64,000 bases of DNA from Synechococcus sp. Cruz CV12-2-Slac-r (GTDB lineage Bacteria > Cyanobacteriota > Cyanobacteriia > PCC-6307 > Cyanobiaceae), in assembly GCF_024346075.1 (NCBI RefSeq), contig NZ_JAGQEK010000001.1:1-64000 (forward strand). The letters run 5' to 3'. The position numbers and the translations under genes are program-made. This document shows, piece after piece, positions 1 to 8,924 of this stretch. How positions within the stretch are numbered: position 1 is the first letter of the stretch; the number at the start of each line of letters is the position of its first letter. The notes beneath the pieces were generated by a model, which ran no database searches, had not been told where the DNA came from, and saw nothing but the letters and a program-made list of their open reading frames with translations.

Positions 1-513
1 GCGGCGTAGAGGAGCAAGTGCTGCAAGGGATCCGTGCCATCCAGGGGCAAACAAAAAAGTAACGCCGGCTTGATCTAGGGCAGCAACTACTTTTTCAAGC
101 TGGGCCTCAAGGCAAATTCCAAGCCCTTCCAACACATCCGCAGAACCAACCTTGCCGCTAGCACTTCTGTTGCCGTGCTTTGCCATGCGCACCCCACAGC
201 TGGCGGCAGTAAAAGCAACAGCCGTGGAAATATTGAAACTGTTGGCACCATCGCCGCCGGTGCCACAGCTATCGAGTAAGGGGCCAGCAGGCCTAGCACA
301 AGGTAGTGGTGCCGCTGCCCGCAAAACCTTTGCCATCGCTGCAAGCTCCACGGCCTGGGGGCTTCGGCAACGCAATGCCGCAAGAAACGCACCGGTTTGA
401 GCAGGGCTAAGGCCATCACTTAACCAGGCCTGCATCAAGCCAGTGGCCTGGGTTTGATCAAGGCACTCTCCACAAAGAAGCTGCTCAAGTAGTGCTGGTA
501 GAGCCTTAACCAT
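1..513 (-). CDS. trpD: Anthranilate phosphoribosyltransferase, partial (3' end beyond window)
   Basis: Transfers phosphoribose from PRPP to anthranilate, the second step of tryptophan synthesis, in the cytoplasm. Only the first 171 codons are inside the window; the family is usually about 340 residues, so the second half lies off the left edge. Seen: the glycine-rich PRPP-binding motif CGTGGDG near residue 83, the NISTAVA stretch following it, KHGNRS near residue 112, and FLFAPGWH near residue 154, all in family order. The ATG at 511-513 is the natural start. The gene follows a DUF3288-like gene on the same strand, but a terminator-like hairpin separates them, so it probably has its own promoter. 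Confidence 0.93.
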   Translation of the reverse strand, partial: MVKALPALLEQLLCGECLDQTQATGLMQAWLSDGLSPAQTGAFLAALRCRSPQAVELAAMAKVLRAAAPLPCARPAGPLLDSCGTGGDGANSFNISTAVAFTAASCGVRMAKHGNRSASGKVGSADVLEGLGICLEAQLEKVVAALDQAGVTFLFAPGWHGSLAALAPLRR

Positions 514-528
514 TTGGATTTAGATAAA

Positions 529-556
529 AAAAAGACCCGGATGCAAAGCATCGCGG
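529..556 (-). terminator. Rho-independent terminator after the DUF3288-like gene
   Basis: Read on the minus strand, CCCG(C)GATGC pairs with GCATCCGGG around a three-base TTT loop, followed directly by a run of eight T. It lies 55 bases after the stop of the DUF3288-like gene and just before trpD, so it should end the upstream transcript. Confidence 0.75.
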
Positions 557-611
557 GCCAGGTGATGGGGACTGCTCAATATTCGCTTGAAAAGCTCTAA
601 ACAGGGGTGTT

Positions 612-938
612 TTAAACGTCATTTTCACTATCGGTTGAATCAAAACCACTGCCAACGGGGCTTACAGCTTCGATGTTTGGCTGTCCAGGGCGATAACCAG
701 AAGCCCAAAGCTCCCTGCAACGACTGTTTAACTCGATGCGATCAAGGCCCCAAAAACGCAGCAATTTTTCAAGATCTAATTTTAAATCTGCTTCGCCTGG
801 AAATCCCTCATAACGGATAAAGAGCCTTGCGGCATTAAGCAATTGTTCGCTGTTTGGTTCCTTTGCCGCTAGCAAAGCGTCAACAATGTTGCGATCAATG
901 GCATGGAGTGGATGGGATTGTGAAGACTCATCTGCCAT
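612..938 (-). CDS. DUF3288-like conserved cyanobacterial protein
   Basis: Small soluble protein of unknown function. The segment HPLHAIDR, a run of leucine- and alanine-rich helix, then RLFIRYEGFPGE and a KLLRFWGL stretch resemble the DUF3288 family as I remember it, restricted to cyanobacteria and usually about 90 residues. The reading frame can start at 1007, but that would run into the divergent ABC exporter gene whose ATG is at 995. The ATG at 936-938 gives a 108-residue protein with normal family length and leaves a 56-base divergent promoter gap. The last 20 residues are acidic and probably disordered. Family assignment is from memory. Confidence 0.6.
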   Translation of the reverse strand: MADESSQSHPLHAIDRNIVDALLAAKEPNSEQLLNAARLFIRYEGFPGEADLKLDLEKLLRFWGLDRIELNSRCRELWASGYRPGQPNIEAVSPVGSGFDSTDSENDV

Positions 939-994
939 AAGACCGCCATCGGTGGAGTTTGCTTCGTAGTTTGGGGCGCTGGAGCCGGTAATGG

Positions 995-2755
995 ATGTTT
1001 GCTTCATTGAAACTAGGTTTGATCGCTCGATATTTGCGGCCGCAGAGAAAGCAACTGCTTAAAGGTGCCTTTGCTTTGCTGGTGGTGAACCTGCTCGGCA
1101 CCGCATTGCCTCTGCTGGTTCAAAAAACAATTAACAGCCTCACTCCTGGTTTTTCCTTAAGGGATCTCCTGCATCAAGCCCTCTGGATTGCTTTGCTAGC
1201 TAGTGCGATGGCTGGGGTGCGGCTTTGGTCGCGGGTGCTGGTATTCGGCGCAGGCAGGCAGGTGGAAGTTTTGTTGCGGCAACAAATTTTTGATCATCTA
1301 CTCAAGCAAGAACCTGGCTGGGTGCAAAGCGCCGGCAGCGGAGAGGTAATCAGCAGATCAACAAGTGATGTGGAAAATGTGCGGCGTCTACTTGGATTTG
1401 CTGTTTTAAGCCTTGCAAATACTGCTCTCGCCTACGCATTTACCCTGCCGGCAATGCTTGCTATTGATCCAGGTCTCAGCTTGGCCGCTGTGGTGCTTTA
1501 CCCCTTAATGCTTGTGGTGGTTGGTGCCTCTGGTGGGCGCATGATGAGCCAGCAGCGCGAACAACAACAAAATCTGGCGGAATTAAGCGATCTGATTCAG
1601 GAAGATCTCTCAGGGATCAGCGCAATCAAAATCTACGGACAGGAACCAACCGAAGTTGGCGCTTTCGCGGTCCTTAGCCGTCGTTATCGCGATGCCGCCA
1701 TAGCCCTAGCCCGCACCCGCAGCACTCTTTTTCCTTTACTGGAGGGCATCAGCTCCCTTTCGCTATTGGTGCTGCTGGCCCTTGGTAGTGGCCAACTAGA
1801 GCGGGGCAGCCTCACCCTGGGCGGCTTAATTGCCCTCATCCTTTACATCGAGCGTCTTGTTTTTCCAACCGCTCTATTGGGCTTCACCTTGAGCTCCTTT
1901 CAAACCGGGCAGGTGAGCCTTGAACGGGTTGAAGATCTGCTCAGTAGGGAGGCTTCTATTCAAGATCCAAACCATGCCATTGATCTGGAGCCCAATAACG
2001 CTGGCGCAGCCATCGAGGCTCGAAATTTATGCGTTCGCTATCCAGGAGCAGATAGAAACTCCCTAGAGGGGCTCAGTTTTCGAATTAAACCCGGTGAACT
2101 CGTAGCTGTTGTTGGCCCGGTGGGCAGTGGCAAAACAACATTGGCCCGCGCCTTGGGGCGAATGCTGGAAGTGCCGCCAACTCAACTTTGGTTAAACGGC
2201 CAAGATGTAACGCGATTGAAATTGGCTGATTTACGCCAACAAATTGCAATGGTGCCCCAAGAGGGCTATTTATTCTCAGCCACCTTGAGAGAAAACCTCA
2301 GCTACGGCGCCCCTGATGCAGCTGAAGCTCTGTTAAATCAAGTGGTGCAGCAAGCTCAATTGCAATCTGATCTAGACAGTTTTCCAGAGGGCTATCAAAC
2401 AATTGTGGGAGAGAGGGGTATCACCCTTAGCGGGGGGCAAAGGCAGCGCACCTCACTGGCTAGGGCCCTACTTGTTGATGCTCCACTTTTAGTTCTTGAT
2501 GATGCCCTTGCAAGCGTAGACAACCGAACTGCAGCTGCAATTTTGCAATCGCTAACCATTGATCTACATCGCACCGTTTTATTTATCAGCCACCAACTAT
2601 CCGCTGCTGCTGCCTGTGATCGAGTTTTGGTAATCGTTGAGGGGCGCTTGGTGCAAGAGGGCACTCACCGGGAGCTCCTGGCTCAAGAAGGCACCTATCG
2701 CAAGCTATGGGAAAGGGAAAAAGCCAGCAGCGAACTAGAAGCTGCTGCTGGTTAA
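995..2755 (+). CDS. ABC exporter, fused membrane and ATPase domains (MdlA/MsbA-like half)
   Basis: ATP-driven exporter half-transporter of the inner membrane, substrate unknown. An N-terminal six-helix membrane domain (about residues 1-320) precedes an ATPase domain with Walker A GPVGSGKTT near 373, Q-loop VPQEGYLF, signature LSGGQRQR near 478, Walker B LLVLDD near 498 and switch His in ISHQ near 531. Length 586 fits the ABCB class. Odd: the residue after the Walker B aspartate is Asp, not the usual catalytic Glu. That is typical of the degenerate half of heterodimeric exporters such as E. coli MdlA, yet no second exporter half is present in this window. Confidence 0.92.
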   Translation: MFASLKLGLIARYLRPQRKQLLKGAFALLVVNLLGTALPLLVQKTINSLTPGFSLRDLLHQALWIALLASAMAGVRLWSRVLVFGAGRQVEVLLRQQIFDHLLKQEPGWVQSAGSGEVISRSTSDVENVRRLLGFAVLSLANTALAYAFTLPAMLAIDPGLSLAAVVLYPLMLVVVGASGGRMMSQQREQQQNLAELSDLIQEDLSGISAIKIYGQEPTEVGAFAVLSRRYRDAAIALARTRSTLFPLLEGISSLSLLVLLALGSGQLERGSLTLGGLIALILYIERLVFPTALLGFTLSSFQTGQVSLERVEDLLSREASIQDPNHAIDLEPNNAGAAIEARNLCVRYPGADRNSLEGLSFRIKPGELVAVVGPVGSGKTTLARALGRMLEVPPTQLWLNGQDVTRLKLADLRQQIAMVPQEGYLFSATLRENLSYGAPDAAEALLNQVVQQAQLQSDLDSFPEGYQTIVGERGITLSGGQRQRTSLARALLVDAPLLVLDDALASVDNRTAAAILQSLTIDLHRTVLFISHQLSAAAACDRVLVIVEGRLVQEGTHRELLAQEGTYRKLWEREKASSELEAAAG

Positions 2756-2837
2756 GCAAACTTTTTTAAGAACTAATCAGTTTTATCTTTGTGGCCCACA
2801 ATTTCTCCATAGTTGAGGCACTAGCAAATTCAGCGAA

Positions 2838-3101
2838 ATGGAAAACCTTCACACCTATCGGATGCGCTGCACCCTTACCTTCGGTGATATCTACGGCCAG
2901 GTGCTGGCCTGGATCGGGCTGATCTTCATCAGCCTTGCCACCGCCCTCAGCTTGATGGGGGCGAGCCGTCCAATTTTTGCCCTTGTGGCCGTGGGACTGA
3001 TCCTTGTTTTATCGCTGCCGTTTTTAGTTTTTGCCTTCACCACCACACTGCTTAATCACATTGCTTTAGAACCAAAAGTGCAGAGCAGCGGCAACGCTTA
3101 A
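2838..3101 (+). CDS. Small two-span membrane protein, function unknown
   Basis: 87 residues with a short polar N-terminus followed by two hydrophobic segments (about residues 17-40 and 46-72), so probably a hairpin membrane protein with both ends on the same side. No catalytic motif is visible and I do not recognise the family. Its TAA overlaps the ATG of msrA by one base, so the two are likely translated from one message. Confidence 0.7.
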   Translation: MENLHTYRMRCTLTFGDIYGQVLAWIGLIFISLATALSLMGASRPIFALVAVGLILVLSLPFLVFAFTTTLLNHIALEPKVQSSGNA

Positions 3102-3772
3102 TGGCGGATTCAAACAAACACTTCGTTCTTGGTAGCAGCATCGATGCTCCAGTTGGCCCCAATGAAGCTGAAGCAATCTTTGGTTGTGGATGCTTCTGGG
3201 GAGCCGAGAAAGGGTTTTGGCGATTGCCTGGGGTGGTTTCTACCGCCGTTGGTTACGCCGGAGGGAGTGCCCCATCTCCTAGTTACAACGCTGTTTGTGG
3301 TGGACGCACTGGCCATGCCGAAGTGGTGAGAGTGGTGTGGAATCCCGAAGTAATCGATTTCAGCGATCTGTTGAAGCTTTTTTGGGAATGCCACGATCCC
3401 ACCCAAGGGGATCGCCAGGGAAACGATCGCGGCAGTCAATATCGATCTGTGATCTACACGCATTCGGAAGAGCTAGATGGTTTAGCAAAGGCCAGCAAAA
3501 ACTCATATCAAGCGTTGCTGAGTGAAAAGGGCTTTCCAGCTATCACTACTGAAATCAAATTGGATCAAGTTTTTTATGCCGCGGAACCAGAACACCAGCA
3601 ATATTTAGCTAAACCGGGAAGTCGGCCTTACTGCTCCGCTCAGCCTACAAAAATCAAGCTTGGCCCCTTTGCAGGCTGCCACTATCTACTTCCAGAAATA
3701 GTGTGGAGCAACTACGACTGGTCTGTGAATCACTGTGTGCTGCGTGGTGACAACAGCCCGATCACTGTTTAA
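3101..3772 (+). CDS. msrA: Peptide-methionine (S)-S-oxide reductase
   Basis: Repairs oxidised methionine by reducing the S-sulfoxide, using thioredoxin-derived electrons; important in an oxygen-producing cell. The catalytic motif GCGCFWGAE is near residue 30, followed by GYAGG, the HAEVV strand, the WECHDPTQ segment and GSQYRSVIY, all diagnostic of MsrA. At 223 residues it is slightly longer than the E. coli enzyme core, with no signal peptide. The start overlaps the stop of the preceding membrane protein by one base; the 3' end overlaps the next secreted protein by several codons, pointing to an operon of four genes. Confidence 0.96.
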   Translation: MADSNKHFVLGSSIDAPVGPNEAEAIFGCGCFWGAEKGFWRLPGVVSTAVGYAGGSAPSPSYNAVCGGRTGHAEVVRVVWNPEVIDFSDLLKLFWECHDPTQGDRQGNDRGSQYRSVIYTHSEELDGLAKASKNSYQALLSEKGFPAITTEIKLDQVFYAAEPEHQQYLAKPGSRPYCSAQPTKIKLGPFAGCHYLLPEIVWSNYDWSVNHCVLRGDNSPITV

Positions 3773-4094
3773 GAGGGAATTCCTGGGGCCCCTTGCCCTA
3801 GGAATATTTTTGTTCCCATTAACGCTCCAGGCTGGAGTTTCTCCATGGTGGGAAAATTATGAAAGCAAGCAAATTTATCGTTGCGGCGACAGCAGCGAAT
3901 TGCTTCTAGAGCACAACGACCACCAAGCATCGCTTTACCACCAAGGTTATAAATCAAACTTATTTCGCGATCAAAAAGCATTTGCTCTAAAACGCTATGC
4001 CAATGAACGTTTGAGTGTTGTACTTAATGGAGATGAATTGATCATTGAGGACTTGCTGAGTAAAACCCGTTGCCAACGCACTGAACAGGTGTGA
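3735..4094 (+). CDS. Secreted MliC-like (lysozyme inhibitor fold) protein
   Basis: About 115 residues: a basic start, a hydrophobic stretch LALGIFLFPLTL and a likely signal-peptidase site after LQA, then a domain running from YRCG to TRCQ. The two cysteines bracketing a beta-rich domain, with a late NGDELIIED segment, resemble MliC, the membrane-bound inhibitor of C-type lysozyme, though the family's conserved tryptophan is absent. No ATG is available; GTG codons at 3735, 3744 and 3747 are possible starts, all inside the end of msrA. Its TGA overlaps the next gene's GTG (GTGA). Assignment to MliC is tentative. Confidence 0.6.
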   Translation: MCCVVTTARSLFKREFLGPLALGIFLFPLTLQAGVSPWWENYESKQIYRCGDSSELLLEHNDHQASLYHQGYKSNLFRDQKAFALKRYANERLSVVLNGDELIIEDLLSKTRCQRTEQV

Positions 4095-4423
4095 CATCTC
4101 CCCCTCCCCTCCCAGAAAGGAAGCCCTTACACCCTTTACCGAAGGGTTTGGTGGAATTTTATGGCCTACTAGCTGTTTTATTTGTGTTGGTGCCCGAATG
4201 GCTAGCGGGCAATGCCCTTGCTCAGTTTCAAGACAACAACTCAGAAGCATCCCTACCCGCCACTTCTGCGGCCTGGAAAAGGGTGCCTGAATTGATGCTG
4301 GCCTCATTAAGCCTGCAGGAGCTGAGGGGGTTAGCACGCAGCCGCGGTTTATTTGGATATCAACGGGAACTGAGGGATGAACTCAATCTTCGCTTGCTCA
4401 AGCAATTGCGAAAACAACGCTGA
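4091..4423 (+). CDS. Conserved small membrane-anchored protein with SAP/Rho-N-like C-terminus
   Basis: 110 residues: a proline-rich N-terminus, one hydrophobic segment (about 22-38, FYGLLAVLFVLVPEWLA), a polar linker, then a basic helical region with LSLQELRGLARSRGL and LRDELNLRLLKQL. That last pattern resembles the short helix-loop-helix of SAP or Rho N-terminal domains, which bind nucleic acid, but the match is only by eye. The GTG start overlaps the upstream stop by four bases, so it is translationally coupled. tRNA-Pro follows 32 bases later. Function unknown. Confidence 0.7.
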   Translation: MTSPPPLPERKPLHPLPKGLVEFYGLLAVLFVLVPEWLAGNALAQFQDNNSEASLPATSAAWKRVPELMLASLSLQELRGLARSRGLFGYQRELRDELNLRLLKQLRKQR

Positions 4424-4455
4424 GCATCTTGCTGCTGTGGTAATTTCTAAGGGTT

Positions 4456-4529
4456 CGGGGCGTAGCGCAGCTTGGTAGCGCACCACTTTGGGGTAGTGGG
4501 GGTCGTGGGTTCAAATCCCGCCGCTCCGA
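4456..4529 (+). tRNA. tRNA-Pro(GGG)
   Basis: Full cloverleaf: acceptor CGGGGCG pairs with CGCTCCG (one G-U), the anticodon stem CCACT/AGTGG encloses the loop TTGGGGT giving anticodon GGG, and the T-loop is TTCAAAT. The discriminator base is A; CCA is not encoded. Confidence 0.95.
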
Positions 4530-4544
4530 TTAATAATAAAAACT

Positions 4545-4567
4545 ACCGGTAATACCGGTTTTTTTTT
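4545..4567 (+). terminator. Terminator after tRNA-Pro
   Basis: ACCGGT repeated around a three-base AAT gives a 6 bp stem followed by nine T. It ends the tRNA transcript and insulates the ferredoxin gene 50 bases downstream. Confidence 0.85.
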
Positions 4568-4616
4568 GCCAATTAATTGAAAATTCTGCTAAAGAAGGGT
4601 GTCTAATATTTGAATC

Positions 4617-4901
4617 ATGGCTAGCTACACAATCACGATCGATGGCGGCAAAAGTTTTTCATGCGCAGACGACAGTTACATCCTTGATGCAGCCGATGCC
4701 GCAGGTGTTGATCTCCCCTATTCCTGCAGGGCTGGAGCCTGCTCCACCTGTGCGGGGAAATTACTCAGCGGTGCGGTAGATCAAGCAGATCAAAGTTTTT
4801 TAGACGATGCTCAAATGGAAAAAGGGTATGCCTTGCTCTGCGTGAGTTATCCCACTGCTGATTGCTCAATCAAAAGCAATGCCGCAGAAGAAATCAGCTA
4901 G
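4617..4901 (+). CDS. petF: Plant-type [2Fe-2S] ferredoxin
   Basis: Soluble electron carrier that accepts electrons from photosystem I and passes them to FNR, nitrogen assimilation and thioredoxin reductase. The four cluster cysteines are at residues 37, 42, 45 ([10 protein letters not shown]) and 75 (ALLC), with the usual spacing; length 94 is close to the 97-99 of photosynthetic ferredoxins. The N-terminus begins at once with the beta strand YTITI, so ATG 4617 is right. It stands alone, after a terminator and convergent with the exonuclease gene. One of two plant-type ferredoxins in the window; this is the better match to the photosynthetic PetF type. Confidence 0.93.
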   Translation: MASYTITIDGGKSFSCADDSYILDAADAAGVDLPYSCRAGACSTCAGKLLSGAVDQADQSFLDDAQMEKGYALLCVSYPTADCSIKSNAAEEIS

Positions 4902-4905
4902 GAAT

Positions 4906-5679
4906 TTAAGCAACCTCTTTTTCAACGGGTTCTGCTTCAAAAGGTAGATCCATTGTTTTCAACTGTCTTTCACTTAAGCGTCTAGTCCAAGCTCCTCGCA
5001 CAGGTTCGTTCCAGCGAAACCCCGCATCCTTAGCAAGTTGGCGTTGGCTGTAGCTCACTTGGGCTCGATATAGTTGTCGCGGTTCAAGAGCTTCAAGCAA
5101 CATATTTTCTAAATCATCGCAGCGTTCAAATACTTGGGCTAAGTAAATGCAATCGGTTAGAGCTCGATGAGCAGCCCAGACAGGAACCGCAAAGGCAAGA
5201 GCCAAATCTCTTAATGAGGGCCTTGGGCGAAGGCCAAGGGATTTAGGCCAAGCAATATCCTCCATAGTGCATAACCAAGGCATGAAAAGCTCAGGTAAGG
5301 CGCCGCAACCAAACCAACGACGATCAAATGAGGCGTTGTGGGCCACTGCTAGCTGAGCATCGCGGGCCATCGCATCAAGTAAAAGCAAACATTGCTGCCA
5401 TGGTTGGGGTTCTTGCGTTGCTAAAGGATTAATGCCGTTCACTGCAACAGCTGGATTAGCGCTTACCGGGAGCAAAAAGGAAAGCTGGCTTAACACCGAG
5501 CGGTGTGGAACAGAAAAAAGAATTGCTCCCACTTCAAGGCACTCGAAACGATCCGGCTCTAACCCAGTTGTTTCAACATCAATAATCAATAACTGCTTTG
5601 GCAGAAACACTGGAGGCGGCATGGCCAAGGCAGTTAACAAACTGGGTTGCTGCCAAGCGGGAAGCTCCATATCGGCCAT
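4906..5679 (-). CDS. DEDDh 3'-5' exonuclease (DnaQ-like)
   Basis: Probable DNA or RNA 3'-5' exonuclease of the DnaQ superfamily. The metal-binding residues are in order: D34 and E36 in IDVETTG, D119 in HNASFDRRW, and H171 with D176 in HRALTDC, which is the DEDDh pattern. A C-terminal extension of about 75 residues after the nuclease core (SYSQRQLAKDAGFRWNE...) is seen in cyanobacterial exonucleases of this type and might bind substrate. Not part of a polymerase gene. It converges with petF (4-base gap) and diverges from peroxiredoxin Q with a 51-base gap. Confidence 0.88.
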   Translation of the reverse strand: MADMELPAWQQPSLLTALAMPPPVFLPKQLLIIDVETTGLEPDRFECLEVGAILFSVPHRSVLSQLSFLLPVSANPAVAVNGINPLATQEPQPWQQCLLLLDAMARDAQLAVAHNASFDRRWFGCGALPELFMPWLCTMEDIAWPKSLGLRPRPSLRDLALAFAVPVWAAHRALTDCIYLAQVFERCDDLENMLLEALEPRQLYRAQVSYSQRQLAKDAGFRWNEPVRGAWTRRLSERQLKTMDLPFEAEPVEKEVA

Positions 5680-5730
5680 GGAATGCGATTCGCTCCACCT
5701 ATCCTCTCAGTAAGCCTGTGCGTTTGTCCT

Positions 5731-6186
5731 GTGTCAATAAAAGTTGGAGACAAGGTACCCGCCTTCAGCCTCAAAGATCAAAACGGTGTAGAGAGATCTC
5801 TAAATACACTCGGTGCCAAAGCACTAGTGCTGTTCTTTTATCCAAAAGACGACACTCCTGGTTGCACGATGGAGGCATGTGCTTTTCGCGATCAATATCC
5901 AACATTTCAAGGCCTAAATGCTGAGGTGTGGGGTGTTAGTGGCGACGGAGCATCTAGCCATCGTCGCTTTGCCGAGAGGCATCAATTGCCTTTCCCTTTG
6001 TTAGTAGATGAGAAAAATAAATTGCGCGAGATTTTTGGGGTGCCACGCTCATTACTTGTACTTCCCGGACGGGTAACTTATGTAATTGACAAAGAACAGA
6101 TCGTTCGCTTGATATTCAATGCAATGCTAGATGCAAGCGGCCACGTTTCAAATTCAAAAACTATTTTAGAGCAGCTGGGTTCCTGA
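5731..6186 (+). CDS. Peroxiredoxin Q / BCP, thioredoxin-dependent peroxidase
   Basis: Reduces hydrogen peroxide and alkyl peroxides with thioredoxin electrons. From the GTG at 5731 the protein begins SIKVGDKVPAFSL, the usual N-terminus of this family; longer in-frame starts (ATG 5683, ATG 5647) would run into the divergent exonuclease gene and add unconserved residues. Peroxidatic Cys45 sits in PGCTMEAC with resolving Cys50 four residues on, the PrxQ arrangement. Length 151 is normal. The stop overlaps the ATG of the DUF1350 gene (TGATG), so the two are translated together. Confidence 0.93.
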   Translation: MSIKVGDKVPAFSLKDQNGVERSLNTLGAKALVLFFYPKDDTPGCTMEACAFRDQYPTFQGLNAEVWGVSGDGASSHRRFAERHQLPFPLLVDEKNKLREIFGVPRSLLVLPGRVTYVIDKEQIVRLIFNAMLDASGHVSNSKTILEQLGS

Positions 6187-6914
6187 TGTCTTGGCAACAA
6201 CTTGATGACATTTGGATATCTAGGCCAAGTAACCCCAAAGCCTTACTTCAATTTATAGGAGGTAGTGGCCTCGGCGCTACACCACAATTAAGTTATCGCA
6301 GGCTTCTAGAAGCATTAACTAAGCAAGGCTGGCTGGTGCATTGCTGGCCTTTTGTACCTAATTTTGATCATCAGTTTCTTGCGGTGGAGGCATGGCGTTC
6401 ATTTCGCAAAATTCAACAAAAGCAAGAGATTAAGTTACCTTGCTTGAGGGTTGGTCATAGCATGGGTTGCAAATTACATCTATTAGCACCCGATCAAGGG
6501 CGGGGATGTAAAGGCCAAGTGCATATGAGTTTTAATAATTTTTCAGCGGAACGTTCAATTCCATTATTCAGTGAATTGGCTCCTCGCTTTGGAATAGTAA
6601 GCGAATTTAGTCCGGCACCCGCAGAAACCCTGGAGATTATCTCAAAAATTCTCGGCCCAAAACAGCAATTGATAATAAAATTTCGCGATGATCAATTAGA
6701 CCAAAGCCAAATACTATATAGCTGCCTTAAAAACTTAGATCATAGTTCTGTGAAGCAGCTGGAGCTGGCGGGCGATCATCTCACTCCCGCAAGCGCTGGA
6801 TTGAGACAACAATTTTTTGGCGGCATTACTGATGGTGCACGCCAGCGTGAATTAAATCGACTAGCAGTAAGTATCACCGAGTGGTGGAATTCTCAAGCAT
6901 CATTGCGCAACTGA
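6186..6914 (+). CDS. DUF1350 alpha/beta-hydrolase-like protein
   Basis: Cyanobacterial and plastid family related to alpha/beta hydrolases, function unknown. The early FIGGSGLG loop and the nucleophile elbow [11 protein letters not shown] (Ser92) fit a serine hydrolase; a late AGDHLTPA supplies a plausible catalytic His. 242 residues, no signal peptide, so cytoplasmic or stroma-facing. The start overlaps the stop of peroxiredoxin Q, and its 3' end overlaps the convergent acs gene by 22 bases. Confidence 0.85.
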   Translation: MSWQQLDDIWISRPSNPKALLQFIGGSGLGATPQLSYRRLLEALTKQGWLVHCWPFVPNFDHQFLAVEAWRSFRKIQQKQEIKLPCLRVGHSMGCKLHLLAPDQGRGCKGQVHMSFNNFSAERSIPLFSELAPRFGIVSEFSPAPAETLEIISKILGPKQQLIIKFRDDQLDQSQILYSCLKNLDHSSVKQLELAGDHLTPASAGLRQQFFGGITDGARQRELNRLAVSITEWWNSQASLRN

Positions 6915-8863
6915 TCAAGAACTGAACGGTCTTCCAGGGTGCTTGTGTCGCCGCTGATCTCTTCTCCAGATGCCAGTGCACGAAGAATGCGACGCATGAT
7001 CTTGCCACTACGAGTTTTTGGCAACGAATCACTAAAATTAATAGCGTCTGGCTTAGCGATAGCACCAATTTCATTACCTACATGAGCTCTTAATTCCGCA
7101 ATTAATTCTTTGCTACCACTGCAGCCCGTTTGAAGCGTAACAAAGGCGACAATCGCCTCACCTTTTAATTCATCAAAACGTCCAACAACGGCAGCCTCTG
7201 CCACCGCAGGATGGCTCACAAGAGCAGATTCAATCTCCATACTGCCTAAGCGATGACCAGAAACATTGATCACATCATCTACCCTACCCATCACCCAAAA
7301 ATAACCATCTTCATCCTGACGGGCACCATCACCAGCAAAATAAACATATGAACCATCCGCAGGTTTTAGATATCTCCAATAATTAGAACAGAAACGTTCA
7401 GGGTCTCCCTGCAGATTGCGCATCATTCCTGGCCAAGGCCGCAAGATTACAAGATAACCACCTTCATTTTGTTGCACAATTTCAGCTTCGCCATTCATGA
7501 TTGCTGCTGAAATTCCCGGCAAAGGCAAGGTGGCTGAACCAGGTTTTGTTGGTGTTGCAGCAGGAAGCGGGCTAATCATTACACCGCCGGTTTCTGTTTG
7601 CCACCAGGTATCAATAATCGGGCAGCGGTTAGAACCAATAACATCGCGGTACCACATCCAAGCCTCGGGATTTATCGGTTCACCAACAGTGCCAAGAATT
7701 CGCAAGGAGCTCATATCAAATTGATCGGGAACCTCTCTTCCACTTTTCATAAATGCACGTATTGCTGTTGGAGCTGTATAGAACAAACTCACCTTATGTT
7801 TTTGGATGATTTCCCAAAAAGCACCGGGATTTGAAGCTCTCGGTGCGCCCTCATACATTAATGTTGTAGCTCCATTTGATAATGGACCGTAAACAATATA
7901 ACTATGGCCCGTTATCCAGCCAATGTCTGCAGTGCACCAGTGAATATCATCCTCTTTTAGATCAAAAATCCATTGGAATGTGAGATGTGCCCAAAGGTTA
8001 TATCCAGCGGTGCTATGAACAACCCCTTTTGGCTTTCCGGTGGAACCTGATGTATAAAGTACAAATAAACGATCTTCGCTTTGCATCTCTTCAGCTTCAC
8101 AATGGTGTTGCTGAATATCAACAATTTCATGCCACCAATGATCTCGCCCAGCCTGCAAAGTTATTGCTTCACCGGTGCGTTGCACTACTAAAACGTTTGC
8201 AACAGTTGGGCAACCTTGAGCTAGGGCTGCATCAACGGCGGGCTTAAGGGCCACCGCCTTGTCTTTGCGAAATCCCCCGTCGGCTGTAATTACTAATTTG
8301 GCCTCGCCATCATTAATACGATCTCGTAGAGCCTCTGAAGAAAATCCACCAAAAACCACCGAATGAGCCGCACCAATGCGAGCGCAGGCCAACATCGAGA
8401 TGGCAGCCTCAGGCACCATTGGCATATAAAGGGCAACCAAATCGCCTTTCTTAATACCAAGAGCCTTAAGGGCATTTGCAGCCTTGCAAACCTCCGTATG
8501 CAGTTGGCGATAGCTAAAAATGCGGGTGTCACCTGGCTCCCCCTCCCATATCAATGCGCGCTTATCAGCCTTGGGCCCGAGAAGATGGCGATCGAGGCAG
8601 TTGTAGGAAATATTGGTGGTGCCCCCTTCAAACCAGCGAGCAAAAGGTGGGTTGCTCCAGTTGAGCACCTCTTGAAATGGACTAAACCAGTGAAGCTCTT
8701 GGTTGGCTAAGCGACCCCAAAACTGTTCTGGCTGCGCCTCTGCCTCTGCTACGAGCTTGCGATAGCTGGCCATATTGCCAATCGTTGCCGCCTCCGCTAG
8801 CGCCTCAGGCGGCTGAAATAGCCGCTTTTCCTTGAGAACAGATTCAATTGATGTGTCTGTCAT
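6893..8863 (-). CDS. acs: Acetyl-CoA synthetase
   Basis: Activates acetate to acetyl-CoA via an acetyl-AMP intermediate. The adenylate-forming motifs are all present: [11 protein letters not shown] near residue 271, TWWQTETGG near 417, the hinge region near 530, and the catalytic lysine in TRSGKIMRR near 617, which is the usual site of regulatory acetylation. 656 residues matches bacterial Acs. It stands alone on the minus strand, diverging from a HAD phosphatase with a 61-base gap and converging on DUF1350. It would allow acetate scavenging in a mainly photoautotrophic cell. Confidence 0.97.
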   Translation of the reverse strand: MTDTSIESVLKEKRLFQPPEALAEAATIGNMASYRKLVAEAEAQPEQFWGRLANQELHWFSPFQEVLNWSNPPFARWFEGGTTNISYNCLDRHLLGPKADKRALIWEGEPGDTRIFSYRQLHTEVCKAANALKALGIKKGDLVALYMPMVPEAAISMLACARIGAAHSVVFGGFSSEALRDRINDGEAKLVITADGGFRKDKAVALKPAVDAALAQGCPTVANVLVVQRTGEAITLQAGRDHWWHEIVDIQQHHCEAEEMQSEDRLFVLYTSGSTGKPKGVVHSTAGYNLWAHLTFQWIFDLKEDDIHWCTADIGWITGHSYIVYGPLSNGATTLMYEGAPRASNPGAFWEIIQKHKVSLFYTAPTAIRAFMKSGREVPDQFDMSSLRILGTVGEPINPEAWMWYRDVIGSNRCPIIDTWWQTETGGVMISPLPAATPTKPGSATLPLPGISAAIMNGEAEIVQQNEGGYLVILRPWPGMMRNLQGDPERFCSNYWRYLKPADGSYVYFAGDGARQDEDGYFWVMGRVDDVINVSGHRLGSMEIESALVSHPAVAEAAVVGRFDELKGEAIVAFVTLQTGCSGSKELIAELRAHVGNEIGAIAKPDAINFSDSLPKTRSGKIMRRILRALASGEEISGDTSTLEDRSVLDQLRNDA

Positions 8864-8924
8864 CGCTGAAGGGGGAAGCTTGAGTTGTTGATTAAACAGT
8901 TATCTAACCGACAAGGGCTGCCCC

